Below are positions 31,481 through 42,115 of a stretch of 64,000 nucleotides of DNA, piece by piece. A program made the translations under genes and the position numbers. Positions within the stretch are counted from its first letter, which is position 1; every line of letters begins with the position of its first letter. Source of the DNA: Tritrichomonas musculus (Eukaryota > Parabasalia > Tritrichomonadida > Tritrichomonadidae); assembly GCA_039105265.1 (NCBI GenBank), contig JAPFFF010000045.1:434001-498000 (forward strand), in the 5' to 3' direction. The notes under the pieces are model-generated. The model did not search any database. It saw only the letters and a list, made by a program, of their open reading frames with translations, and was not told where the DNA came from.

Positions 31481-31995
31481 AATTCTTTTCAATTTCACTT
31501 TTTGAATGCGCCTCTTCATTTACTGTAGATTAGAAGCTACTTTTTCAATTAAAATATTAAAAAACGGATATGACAAAAAAAATTCTGAGAAATTAATTTT
31601 TTATTTATTTTCAAATTTAATTGTCGAAACTTCAGGAGATACACTTTTAAACCATTTAAAAGCAACTGTTGAGTAAATTGGATTTGATCATAGCCATTAT
31701 TCTTGGCATTTGTTACGTCGAGGCGGTGCTCATCAGATATCAATATCAGGATTTTGCGATCCAAAGAGGAAAAAACATTGTTGATGGAAAAGAGAAGTTT
31801 ATATAAGACACTTTGATGTAGATTCCCAAATCACTAGCATTAGAAAAGCAAATATAATATGAAAATAAATAAAAAATTAATTTCTCAGAATTTTTTTGTC
31901 ATATTCGTTTTTTTTATTTTAATTGAAAAAGTAGCTTCCATAATCTACAGCAAATGGAGTGGCAGCCTTCAAAAAGTGAATAATTGAAAAGAATT
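31481..31995. mobile_element. Foldback element with about 135-bp inverted arms
   Basis: 31481-31614 and 31860-31995 are reverse complements with few changes: AATTCTTTTCAATT at the outside, then CACTTTTTGAA, CTGTAGATTA, GAAGCTACTTTTTCAATT, and AATTCTGAGAAATTAATTTT inside. The 245-bp middle has a minus-strand scrap (ILISDEHRLDVTNAKNNGYD) of ankyrin-like flavour, perhaps captured host sequence. It is bordered directly by hairpin 2 on the left and closely by hairpin 3 on the right. Confidence 0.75.
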
Positions 31996-32014
31996 ATAAA
32001 TTATTTTATTTTAG

Positions 32015-32072
32015 TTCTCTGTTTTACAACTTTTTGAGTGTTTTATTAACTCAAAAAGTTGTGGCTAGAGAA
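32015..32072. repeat. Hairpin 3, related to hairpins 1 and 2
   Basis: ACAACTTTTTGAGT pairs with ACTCAAAAAGTTGT around a 9-base loop, and a second stem TTCTCT/AGAGAA closes it. The core word is shared with hairpins 1 and 2, with a compensated change (GC pair to TA pair) at the loop end. Confidence 0.75.
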
Positions 32073-33013
32073 TTATAAATAAAGTAAATTTTTTTTCGAA
32101 TGGATATATCAGAAAAATTGAGAAGACTTGCATCTTGAACGACATGGAAAGGTTGTAATTGTGATTAAAAGATCGAAATAATTATTTAAATAAAATAATC
32201 GATTTTGAACATTAGATAATATTGATAGGAAAACTTGATTTAGAAATTGCATGTGAATCAGGAAAGTTTAACGAAAGATTATAAAATAAGGATTTATAGC
32301 TGGCATCTGGGAAATTAGTTTTTTATCTAAAAAAAAAAATATATTTTCTTTTATGATTCAATCAATTTATCTATCATCCAAAATTGCAATAATAGTAGTA
32401 TTAATTATTTCTTTTTATATAATTATAAAATCAATATCTCCTTTTCGTATCATTATAAAAATATTTTAAAAAATGAATAAATTGAAAAATTTAATTGAAA
32501 TTTATTTGGAAATTTGAATTGACCAAAAATAATAATACAAAAATTCAATTTTCAAATAAACTCATAAAAGATAAAATATGAAAAATAAAGTAATTTATAA
32601 AAAGGAATGAAATAATGAAGAGAAAATCGAGTCTCTAATTTTGTGAGAAATATAAAATTTTTAAAACACTTTTATTTTTATATTGAAATTTTTTTTCTCA
32701 TAATCAACAGAATATATCTGAGCAAACCATATATTTCAACCCCAAATATAAAATATTATTAGCCAATTAGCGTTTTTTAATATTTTTCAATACTTTACAA
32801 ATGGACAACCGCTCTATTTATTTTTAATTATATAATAGATATTTAAAAACTTTCAACATAATTATCTGCTTTTATTACAATATGATAAATGATATTAGTT
32901 TTCTTCATCATTTTTGTTGAAATTTATAATTGAATGGTTTATTTTTTAACGTACGAAAAAACAATTCAAATAAAAAGAGTAAATCCTAGCTGAATTGGTG
33001 GAGCACTTTTTTG

Positions 33014-33015
<2 letters not shown>
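32073..33015. other. AT-rich region, no gene
   Basis: I see no supported coding sequence or structured repeat here. Confidence 0.4.

Positions 33016-33069
<54 letters not shown>
33016..33069. repeat. Poly(T) run of 54
   Basis: The longest homopolymer in the window. A minus-strand frame across it would be poly-lysine and is not believed. Confidence 0.85.
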
Positions 33070-33070
<1 letters not shown>

Positions 33071-33451
33071 ATATTTCATCAAGCATCAAATGATACAATA
33101 AATGAACATGATTTTGAAAATCAAACATTAATATATATTAAATTATTGGTGATATAGATTTTTTCTTTTATTTTTCATTAATCATTTGAGTTATGGTTTA
33201 TGAAACGCAATTAAATATAAACAACTAATAATAATAAATATGAATTGATGCTCCATTCCTACATAATACAAATAGGATATGAATTCTGATCATTTTAAAA
33301 TGTAATATCATCTCCTTCATATCAGTTGAAAATTCCAATTGGTTGGTATAAATATAATGATATACACTGCTATAACAATAATCAGTAATATGAAATGATA
33401 AAATCAAGTTTGAGTATTCAAAAAGTTTGATGTGAAGTGAGCACCCGTACC

Positions 33452-33520
33452 TCTCTTGATTATAGCTTAATTATTAGATTATGATTAAAAGGTCGTGAGT
33501 TCGTTATGATTCAGCCGAGA
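33452..33520 (+). ncRNA. Degenerate tRNA-like sequence (tRNA pseudogene or tRNA-derived SINE head)
   Basis: TATAGCTTAATTATTAGA resembles a tRNA D arm / A box (xAGCyyAATTGGyAGA), and AAAGGTCGTGAGTTCG is the classic variable-region and T-arm start (B box GTTCGxxxC). The ends TCTC and CGAGA could pair as part of an acceptor stem. The anticodon arm is shortened and the T arm is not closed, so it is not a working tRNA. Confidence 0.35.
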
Positions 33521-33796
33521 ATTATATATATTGAATAAAATATAAAAATGACAATATTAAAAAAATGTTACCATATTAGGTATATATAACATTTAGTTAT
33601 TTTTATAATATAGTATATAACATAATATATAAATAAATAACATAACATTCTAATAATATTCCATGATAAACATTTATTAATATTTTGAAAAGATTTGTAA
33701 TTAAGAAACTTTTAATAAATTCACAAATTCATTCAATATTAAAACTATATAATCTTTACTTTTTGTATATACAATGTAATTACACAGGACGATAGA

Positions 33797-33824
33797 AATT
33801 ACATATGTAAATACATATGTAATT
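33797..33824. repeat. 28-bp palindrome
   Basis: AATTACATATGT and ACATATGTAATT around AAAT form a perfect 12-bp stem. It is isolated in AT-rich DNA and of unknown meaning. Confidence 0.5.
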
Positions 33825-34607
33825 TTCCGTTAATTTTTTTATTTGAAAAATATTTTTATCTTCAAAAATTTAGTCAATTAAAATAAAAAAAGCATGAATA
33901 TAAAGCAGAAATAATTTTTATTCAGTTATTATTGCTAATAAATTATTAAAACTTTGATATTTCTTTGATCATTCATTTGATGGTGTAAAATGGCACTTTA
34001 TATTTATTAAATATTCTGATTTTATTTCGACTTATTCTGATTGGCTAAATCGTTTTGATTTATTTATTCGATGCATTAGAATTATTTTATAATAGTACCG
34101 ACGTAAAAAACCTTTTTTTCTATGATATTTTGCTTCTAATTATATCTATCAGATATAATCATCTGCGATAACATGGTTTTTTGATCAAAATTAGCAAGAG
34201 TTAATGAAAAATAGTTTTTATCTTTAGATTATGAATAAAAATATTGTTTTAAACATAAATAACTGATTTACATCAAAATTTTTGATTTTATAAAAAGTTA
34301 CGTTAAAATGTAACGTTAATAAAAATGTGATGTAAAAAAAGTAAAGATTAAAACTATAATTTTTTCATATATTTAAAAATGAATTTCGTATTTATATCCT
34401 TAAATAAATTATTTAATATTATACATATTATATATATGTTATATAAAAATGCATATTTAATATAAAAACGAAAATAAATATAAATTTTTATATTTTTCAA
34501 AACCATAATTTCAAAGCATTTTCAAAAATGATTTCAATAATGTTTTAATGATGATCTCTTTAAATAATGATCTATTATAATTATTTATAATAAATGAACT
34601 ACAACAT

Positions 34608-35330
34608 TAAGTGCGGAATTTTTATCCTTAGGTCAAAAAAATTATCCAAAATTATCCAAAAAAAGTGACAGCTTAAAAAGACTGTTTTTAGCTTGCGTAT
34701 TATATTAAAAGTAAAAAAAATAACTCTATTTTAGAAAAAAAAGTATATTTATTATTATTTTTTTTAAAAAATAAAAAAATAAGCAGGTTTTCGATGTTGT
34801 ATTCATAGTGAAATGAATTTGCTTTTGTTTTTTGAAGATATTTTGAAAATAAAATGATTTTTCCTTAAAAAACAAGCTTTTATTAAACCACCTGAAATAT
34901 ATAATAAACATTAGGAAAACATAAGATTTTGCTTTTTAAAAAATCATTTTTTCATATTACCATCAAGAAATTTGACTTTTTTCTTAGTATAATTTCAATA
35001 TATGATCATATTTTTTTGAATTCTATAACTTTTTTTATGTTTTGCAAATTCAATATATAGGTAATATTTGAATGGCTGACGAATAAAATAAATAACTTTT
35101 TGAGATATAAGTTATTTCAAATTAAAGTTATTAATATATTGAATTTTTTCATTTTTTTTTTTTTTTTAATATATTCTTAAATTAAATATATATTTACATT
35201 AAATCTATTTTTTTTTACAAGTTTAATCGAACGTACATTCAAAAAACTTCTCTATTTCAATGAATACTAAAAAAAAAATTTTTATCCAAAGTTATCCAAA
35301 AAGTGCCAAAAGGATAAAAATTCGCACTTA
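34608..35330. mobile_element. Non-autonomous element with 11-bp target duplication (Mutator-range)
   Basis: The ends are TAAGTGCGGAATTTTTATCC (left) and the reverse complement of TAAGTGCGAATTTTTATCC (right). AACTACAACAT at 34597-34607 is repeated directly at 35331-35341. The next interior word, ATTATCCAAAATTATCC, is also mirrored on the right. No transposase is encoded. Eleven bases lies at the upper end of Mutator-like target sizes; the family is inferred. Confidence 0.75.
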
Positions 35331-35434
35331 AACTACAACATATAATATATATATATAATTATCTAATAAGATTTTATTGTATATATAACAAGATAAAAAA
35401 ATAATCAAACTATAACATTATCTAATACAGCAAG

Positions 35435-37962
35435 GGGAACTTTTTTTAGCCCCCAAAAAATTGAAAGGAAAAATGGGGGGAAAAATGTAAAAATGTGTTT
35501 TTTAGCCCCCACTTTTTTGAAAACTTTTTCAATTGAAAATAATCGTAAATATATTTAAAAAAAAGAGCAAAAAAAGCATATTAAAATAAAATAAATGCAA
35601 AAAAAAGGAAGTTATATGTTAAAAAACCTATAAAGATAAAAATAAAACGAAAAATTCTAAAAAACATCAATAATTCTTGATGATTACTTTATTTCTATAA
35701 ACAATTTAATGATAGATGGAATAAAAAGGTAAAGAATCATTAACTCATACTGGAAATTATATATTATCTCAAAAAAAGCAATAAAGCTGGTGCTTATATT
35801 AACATGAATAAATTATTATATTTCATATTCATTATAAAAATATGAAAGTATAATGTCTGGTTTAAGTTTAAGATCTTTTTGGGTAAAAAGAAAATGCTGC
35901 TGCGTTAAATAATTTAATTAAATTGATCCCAAATAAGAATTAGTGTGTTTCACTTATTACCCAAATTTTTGTGAGAATATATGGCTGTAATAGAAACTTT
36001 TTGAAAATATTTCGACCATATAAACTATCAAAAATATATAAAAAAAATCGTTTAGTAAAAGCAAAATAAAGTCGTTTAGTTTTTTTTCATGGACAACAAA
36101 AAAGATTAAAAATAGAGAAATTCTTTGGTGAATAAAATAATAAACGATATTCAAAAATAATTACACATAAATAACCAAAAACGCAAAAAAAAAATTTTGA
36201 ATATATATAATCTTTGATTAAACAAAACATTATATATACAGAAAATATTATGAATAAAATCTTTAATCATTGTATTTCTATCAAATTCAAGAGATAAGAT
36301 GTCCTTTTTACCTATAAATAGAGATAAATAATAATATCTTTTTATAATTTCAACCAATTCAGAGGTGCGGACAGGGTGAAGTGATTTAGATTCGCACCAA
36401 AATTTGTATATATTAATTATTTTTTATGAGCATTATAATGATAAAATTTTTTTTTATTTTCGTCCACGGGGCCGACTTGTGGTGATATATGATTTTTTTT
36501 CTGAGGTAGAAAAATATAAACCACTGAAAAAAATATAAAAATATGTAAACTATAGAAATTATGTAATTGATAGAAAAATCTATTATTTAGAAGAAAAAAA
36601 GTAATAAAAAAGTGATTAAAATCATTTTTATACTATTTAAAAAATGTTTCTCGTTTGTTATTATTTAATTATTAATGTATGATATAGTTTCCACTTAAAT
36701 TGGCCCAAAAAAAAATTGAGAAAATGAAAATGGGCCAAATTTATTAAAAAAAAGTATTTTAAAATTATATTATTAATATATAATTGTTATATATTTTATA
36801 TATATCATATAATTGTTATAATATAATAAAATAATAAATTAAATATTAAGATATGAATTTAAATGTAACGACTCTCAATTATTACTTACTATATTCTCAA
36901 TTTTATTCTCGAAGATTTTTTTATTCAAAATTTATGAAAAAAAATAATGAAAAAAAAAAAACTTTCTACATTTGATTTAAATTTTAATTAAACTTCAAAA
37001 TATATAAAGAAAATTATTTATTTCATTTCTCTCAAATTAACATTTTATGCGAAACGATTTGAAATTATATTTGTTCAATATTTAGAATATACAGTTATAT
37101 AAAGTATATTAATTGTTTATATTTATTTTAAATATTTTTATAATATATATAATATTATTAAAAGTTATATAATCTATGATATACATATAAATATAAAAAG
37201 ATATTTGCTTAATATTTTTATAAAAATTTCTTATTGAAAAAAAATCGTTATTAATGTTTATGATTTTATAATTGATTTTTGCAGCTCAGCCCCCTGAATC
37301 AAATTAAACTAAATTTAGCATATCTTTATAAAATCAAATGTAAAATATTTAAATGTAATTATAATCTAAATAAATTCTTTATTTATTTAGATATTTCAAA
37401 AAAATATGTAAAAATTCATTAAAATGAACTTTTTAACAAAATATGAAATATTTATAAAATAACAAAATGCATAATTAATCATTAATTTCCAATATATATA
37501 ATAATTAATCATTATAAATTCAATCCATCCATCAGGTGGCTGGATTGGGTTATTTTCATAGGATACTTGTTTGTGTTATTATAACTTATATAATTGATAT
37601 TTTAAAACATTTAAATAATAAATATATAAAATAAGTGCACTAGAATATAATATCAAAATGTTATTTAGTAATTATTAATACATAAAAAGATATACATATT
37701 TTTATAAACGTAAAAAATGTAAAGTAGGTGTCTGCACCTCTACCAATTCTATTTATTTATTTAGTAATATACATATACGAGCAACAAAGAAAAAATATTT
37801 TGGGAAATACTTGTGAAATTTAAAGTCTATGGGATGAAAAACACTTATGAATAAAAAAAAATGGGGGCTAAAATACAACTTTCAATAAAAAAATAAACAA
37901 AAAATCATTTAGCCCCCAAAAAGAAATGTGATATGAAAAATGGGGCTAGAATGCATTTTCCC
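35435..37962. mobile_element. Non-autonomous element with 11-bp target duplication, hosting a nested hAT-like element
   Basis: AATACAGCAAG at 35424-35434 and 37963-37973 is an exact 11-bp direct repeat. The ends begin GGGAA on both sides and carry two TAGCCCC(C) boxes in inverted orientation (about 35458 and 35513 on the left; about 37863, 37910 and 37942 on the right). With the nested element at 36361-37741 removed it is about 1.1 kb. No coding sequence is found. Confidence 0.7.
36361..37741. mobile_element. Nested hAT-like non-autonomous element, 8-bp target duplication
   Basis: Ends AGAGGTGCGGACA (left) and AGAGGTGCAGACA (right, reverse complement), with ACCAATTC repeated directly at 36353-36360 and 37742-37749. 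Both the 8-bp duplication and the TIR style fit hAT. The 1.38-kb interior is AT-rich and non-coding. It lies wholly inside the 35435-37962 element, so it is younger. Confidence 0.75.
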
Positions 37963-38245
37963 AATACAGCAAGGTTAAGTTAAAAGCGCTGTAAGATTTT
38001 TTTGTCTATAAAGTAATATTCTATACATTACTTTATTGACAAAAATTGAGAAAAAACGCTGCAAAACTTAAAATATGATTGAAATTGATAATTCTCGATC
38101 CAATTATATTTGTAATATCAAATCAACAAAGATTAATTTTGACATGTACAATTTAATATCAAATTCTCGATCCAAAAAAAAAAAAAAAAAAAAAAGAAAT
38201 TTTGAAATCAAAAATCTTGTTTATTTATTCATTTTCATTTACTTT

Positions 38246-38971
38246 TTAAGCATTGTTTTCACCACCTTGATTATCAGCATTATTATCAGCTGTTTGCTCC
38301 ACTTCTTTATTTTCGTTAATTGAATTTTCATTTGAATTGAACAAAGCGATATAAATCAAAATTCCCCAACCAGCGAGTAGAAACAAGCAAAATATCAAAG
38401 TTGGAGCAGCCACATCTGCGCACAAGTAATTTGTATATGATTCATCATCTTTTAATATATGATCAAGTAATTTAAAAAAATAGGATTTCAAATCATCTTT
38501 TTTTTGAGATGATTGAGATTCTACCCATTCAAGACAACCTTTCATTCCTTCGTCCACGTATTGGTAACATTTCATATTTGAGCCATCTTCATCTTTTCCA
38601 TTTTTAAGTCCAAAGCCCGCAGGTACCATGCCTGAAATGAAAATCGCAAACGAGAAACATACAAGAACTCCAAGACATATTAAACTGTACATGTCGTTAT
38701 TTGATATCATTTCATATATCGATTTAACAAAAAAGTAAAAAACAACAAGAGCAATTAATATAATGAGTGTAAAGAGACAGAAGACCCAGCACGCTGTTAA
38801 CGATTGATAGACAGTTTTTCCTGATTTCCATCCATGAGAAAACCATGGATGTAGCCTGCTCCACCAAACAATGGTTACTATGAAGTTGACAAAAACACCA
38901 AGGGAAATGAGTCCCAATGAAACATATAATAATTTCTTTTTTTCGGTGTTGAGAATGGAACTTAAATTCAT
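38246..38971 (-). CDS. Four-transmembrane (tetraspan) membrane protein
   Basis: From the ATG at 38971 (a longer frame to 38992 lacks an ATG) the product is 241 residues. Four hydrophobic segments are clear: LLYVSLGLISLGVFVNFIV, WVFCLFTLIILIALVVFYF, YSLICLGVLVCFSFAIFIS and APTLIFCLFLLAGWGILIYI. Between TM3 and TM4 is an 80-residue loop with three cysteines (KCYQY, GCLEW, YLCAD), a layout like the large extracellular loop of tetraspanins, though the CCG motif is missing. The C-terminal tail is Asn/Glu-rich and cytosolic. Tetraspanin-like proteins occur in trichomonads; the exact family is not certain. Confidence 0.75.
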   Translation of the reverse strand: MNLSSILNTEKKKLLYVSLGLISLGVFVNFIVTIVWWSRLHPWFSHGWKSGKTVYQSLTACWVFCLFTLIILIALVVFYFFVKSIYEMISNNDMYSLICLGVLVCFSFAIFISGMVPAGFGLKNGKDEDGSNMKCYQYVDEGMKGCLEWVESQSSQKKDDLKSYFFKLLDHILKDDESYTNYLCADVAAPTLIFCLFLLAGWGILIYIALFNSNENSINENKEVEQTADNNADNQGGENNA

Positions 38972-39228
38972 TTGAATAAACTGAAAAACCAAAATTATTA
39001 AACGTTACTAAATTCTGTAATATCTGACATGTCAGATTTATAAAGTTTGATCTTGATCAAGGTCAAATTGTATAAAGTTTTTTGAGATAACTTTCAAATT
39101 TTTTTTTCAGAGCTTATCAGAAAATGATTCATTTTGTTATTACAATTTGACCTCTGATTTTTTGAAATTTGACATTGATGTATCGAAAAAGTAATCACAA
39201 ACATTTTGATACAGACTCTGAAATTTGT

Positions 39229-39276
39229 GAAAAATATTGATTTTTTGTGAAAAATATTGATTTTTTGTGAAAAAAA

Positions 39277-39277
<1 letters not shown>
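39229..39277. repeat. Short tandem repeat of about 20 bp
   Basis: GTGAAAAATATTGATTTTTT repeats about 2.4 times and runs straight into a poly(A) tract. Confidence 0.7.

Positions 39278-39279
<2 letters not shown>

Positions 39280-39320
<41 letters not shown>
39280..39320. repeat. Poly(A) run of 41
   Basis: Uninterrupted A tract, 19 bp from copy A of the 167-bp repeat. Frames crossing it on either strand are poly-Phe or poly-Lys artefacts. Confidence 0.85.
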
Positions 39321-39324
<4 letters not shown>

Positions 39325-39338
39325 TGTAAACAAGATAT

Positions 39339-39505
39339 TGGGGATAAATCAAAAACGCCTATTCAATTTTTTTCCAACTACTCAATTTTTCACTTTTTCT
39401 AAAGGCGTTTTTGATCAATATTTTTTTAAAAAAATCAAAAACGCCACATTTGACCTTCTGCCAGGTAAAATTAAAAAACTCGTTTTTTCAAAAACGCCAG
39501 GTTTT
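39339..39505 (+). repeat. 167-bp element, copy A (inverse copy at 44156)
   Basis: It begins GGGGATAAATC and ends AACGCCAGGTTTT. It carries four AAAACGCC boxes, three in one orientation and one inverted. Copy B is its reverse complement with essentially no substitutions by eye, only length differences in a T run and a G run. Confidence 0.85.
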
Positions 39506-41770
39506 TATTTTCATTCAAAAAAATAAAAATTAGAACATTTATATTGCTTTAAAAAAAATAAATATCTATTATTAAAAAATGAAATTAATATATAAAAATT
39601 ATATTTTAAATGAATGTGTTTTTTAGTTTATTTTCAACAAAAACTCAAAATCAGTCAATATATGACTTTTTAAAAAAACTCTATTTTTATGTTTTCACAT
39701 ATATTTTTTCATTTATATTATTTATATAATCAATAAAAGCGAAAATTTAAATAAAATATATTATTATTAAGGATCAAATAATTATCAGATTTTGAAAAAG
39801 AAGATTTAATTTATTCTTTAAATGTATATGTGTGTTATATTTTCCAATAAGTATCAATATGCAAATTAAATTTTGTAGAAAATGTTCAAATAGGTACTTT
39901 TAATTCATAAAAAAATTTTTCAATAATAAATGATCTTAATGAAACATATTAAACAAATGGATGCACTTTGGTTATTTATTTATATCTTATGCCTTTTATT
40001 GGAGAAATTAAAGATATAAAAATGTTTTTATTTTCATAGAAAAAAAATTGAATGCATTGAAAAATTGTGAAATAAATAAAATCATTTTTTTTATGAATTA
40101 TCTTTTTTTTTACACAAAATAACATGAGGAATTATTTGTTTTCTAAATATATGCTTTTCATAAATTAAAAAAATAATGACTGCTTTATGAAATTTTGTGT
40201 TTTCAGTTTTTGATAATTATTCAGCCAAACCAATAAAAAATTACTAGAAATGTAAAACCCTTTAAAGAAGGGGGTAAATAAAGATTTATTATTTGTTAAG
40301 AATTTATAACTTTAAACGATATTGAAATTTTTTGATCAAAAAACTAAACGTATTATAATGCAAAATAGATAGTAAATGCGCATATTAATAAAATACCAAA
40401 TAGATAAACATGTTTATTTCGTAGAATTGTAAAAAAAAAACCTAAACGCATTTAAAAACGTTTAGAATTATATTCGGAACCCAATAAAAAAGCATTATCT
40501 TGGTATTTTTCATGAGAATAACCTATTTTCCAAAGTAAAACTAGAAGAAAAATCAAAACATAAATAATGGTTAAAATATAAACAAATTTAATACAATTTT
40601 GTGAAATCACATTGATTTTTTTGAATGTAGTATAAGATTGATTTGATATAAAAATAATTTTATCCTTCTTTATTGAAAAGTAAGAAATGATTAAAATATA
40701 TATTTTAAATATAAATATTATAATAAGGATAAATTATAAAAATAAAAACATAAATACTTTTATTTTTTGAGATATATTTGTTTTTTACTTTTTTCGAAAA
40801 ACAAATGTTTTTTTGAAATGTCTGTCTTTTTGCTGCAAAGCGAGTTATTTGTTAAATTTTTGATTTTAATGAATATATATATTATTCATAAAAATTTCCT
40901 TAAAAAAATGAGTGTCTTATTGAAAAAAAGTCAGCTATATCAATAAGTCAAAAGAGTTCTCGCGGTTCAATAATATAATCATATATGAACATGTTTACTA
41001 AAATTATAATTTAACTTTAAATTGATATTTTTAAGCATAAATAAGGATAATCATGATTTATAATTTCAATATGTATACAAATATTCAAACATTATTCTCA
41101 TTTTTTTGTGAAAGCCAAATAATAAAAAAAAAACTTAGATATTTTGAGAAAAATTAAACGAATTTCTGATAAAATAAAATAACAAAATAATATATATATA
41201 TATAAATGAATATATTATACTTTTTATAAAATGTATAATGTATTATATCACTAAAGCTTGAATTTTTGGCTTACAGGCTGTTATATAGTGCAATTTGTAT
41301 TGAAAAAGTTTATCTATTGTTGTATTCAATTTACTTTTTGAGAAATCCGGTTAAATAAGCTTCTAAAAATGTTCAAACTGCAAAAAAGTCCAAAGCGCGC
41401 AATCTCTTACTATCTCAAAATCAGATTATCTCTTTTCCTCCAAAAAGAAAAGCAATGAAATTTATAAAATATTTATGCTTTTGCTGACTTCTTGATATAT
41501 ATTTAGTATTGCTAGCTTACAATATTCTCCATTTCTTGGCTTTTAGATCAAATAAACAAAGGTATTCATCATAATGATACTCTTTTTTTTCTAACGCTAG
41601 ACTAATGCTTAATATTCCAAAAAAATCTTTTAGATAAATACATGATAATAATGTCCTAATTGACACTTTAGTTTGAGAAATTATTCTATTTTTTATTATA
41701 TTGTATATTCATGACTTTTAAAGATCCTTCAATTGTGCGCCTACTTTTTATAAAACATTTTTTTTTTTTT
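39506..41770. other. AT-rich gene-free region
   Basis: No supported gene. It contains a relative of the 13446 word (GGAACCCAATAAAAAAGCA near 40476) and the small inverted repeat CTAAACG/CGTTTAG near 40442-40466. Confidence 0.4.
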
Positions 41771-41774
41771 TTTA

Positions 41775-42115
41775 GGAGTGTGAGCTTTTGGAGTATTCTT
41801 AGATAAGATTCGTGAAGCTGAACTTGTGGAGAAGAAGTATAGGCTAGGGGAAATAGCAACCTCAGCCCATATTGCCATTAATTCTTGTTAGGCGGTATTT
41901 TTCTATACTTATCAATTTCATACATAAAATCCCAATATCTTTAAAATCAAATACCAACATCATAACCATTGCCTTAGCTTAATTTTTTATCTTTTATAAT
42001 TACACCCCTCAAGAAGTACTTTCTAATAATTACCCTTCCAATTATACCAATAATATCTTCCTTTTGCATGCCTTAAGTATATTAAAGAGTTTTTAATTCG
42101 CTCATTAGTATGATG
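41775..42115 (-). pseudogene. Unassigned coding remnant in AT desert
   Basis: Sequence complexity jumps here. The minus strand keeps protein-like pieces in one frame (MQKEDIIGIIGRVIIRKYF, DFMYEIDKYRKIPPNKN, QVQLHESYLRILQKL) separated by stops. There is no known motif. It may be a decayed gene or one captured by a transposon. The surrounding 42116-44155 shows nothing. Confidence 0.3.

Noticed and set aside
31549-31764. 71-codon minus-strand frame in the foldback element
   Set aside because: Most of it lies in an inverted-repeat arm; only a short middle piece looks protein-like.
32946-33128. Frame encoding a poly-lysine protein
   Set aside because: Made by the 54-base poly(T) run.
39094-39526. 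Poly-Phe and poly-Lys frames on both strands
   Set aside because: Created by the A41 tract and the 167-bp repeat; no conserved protein features.
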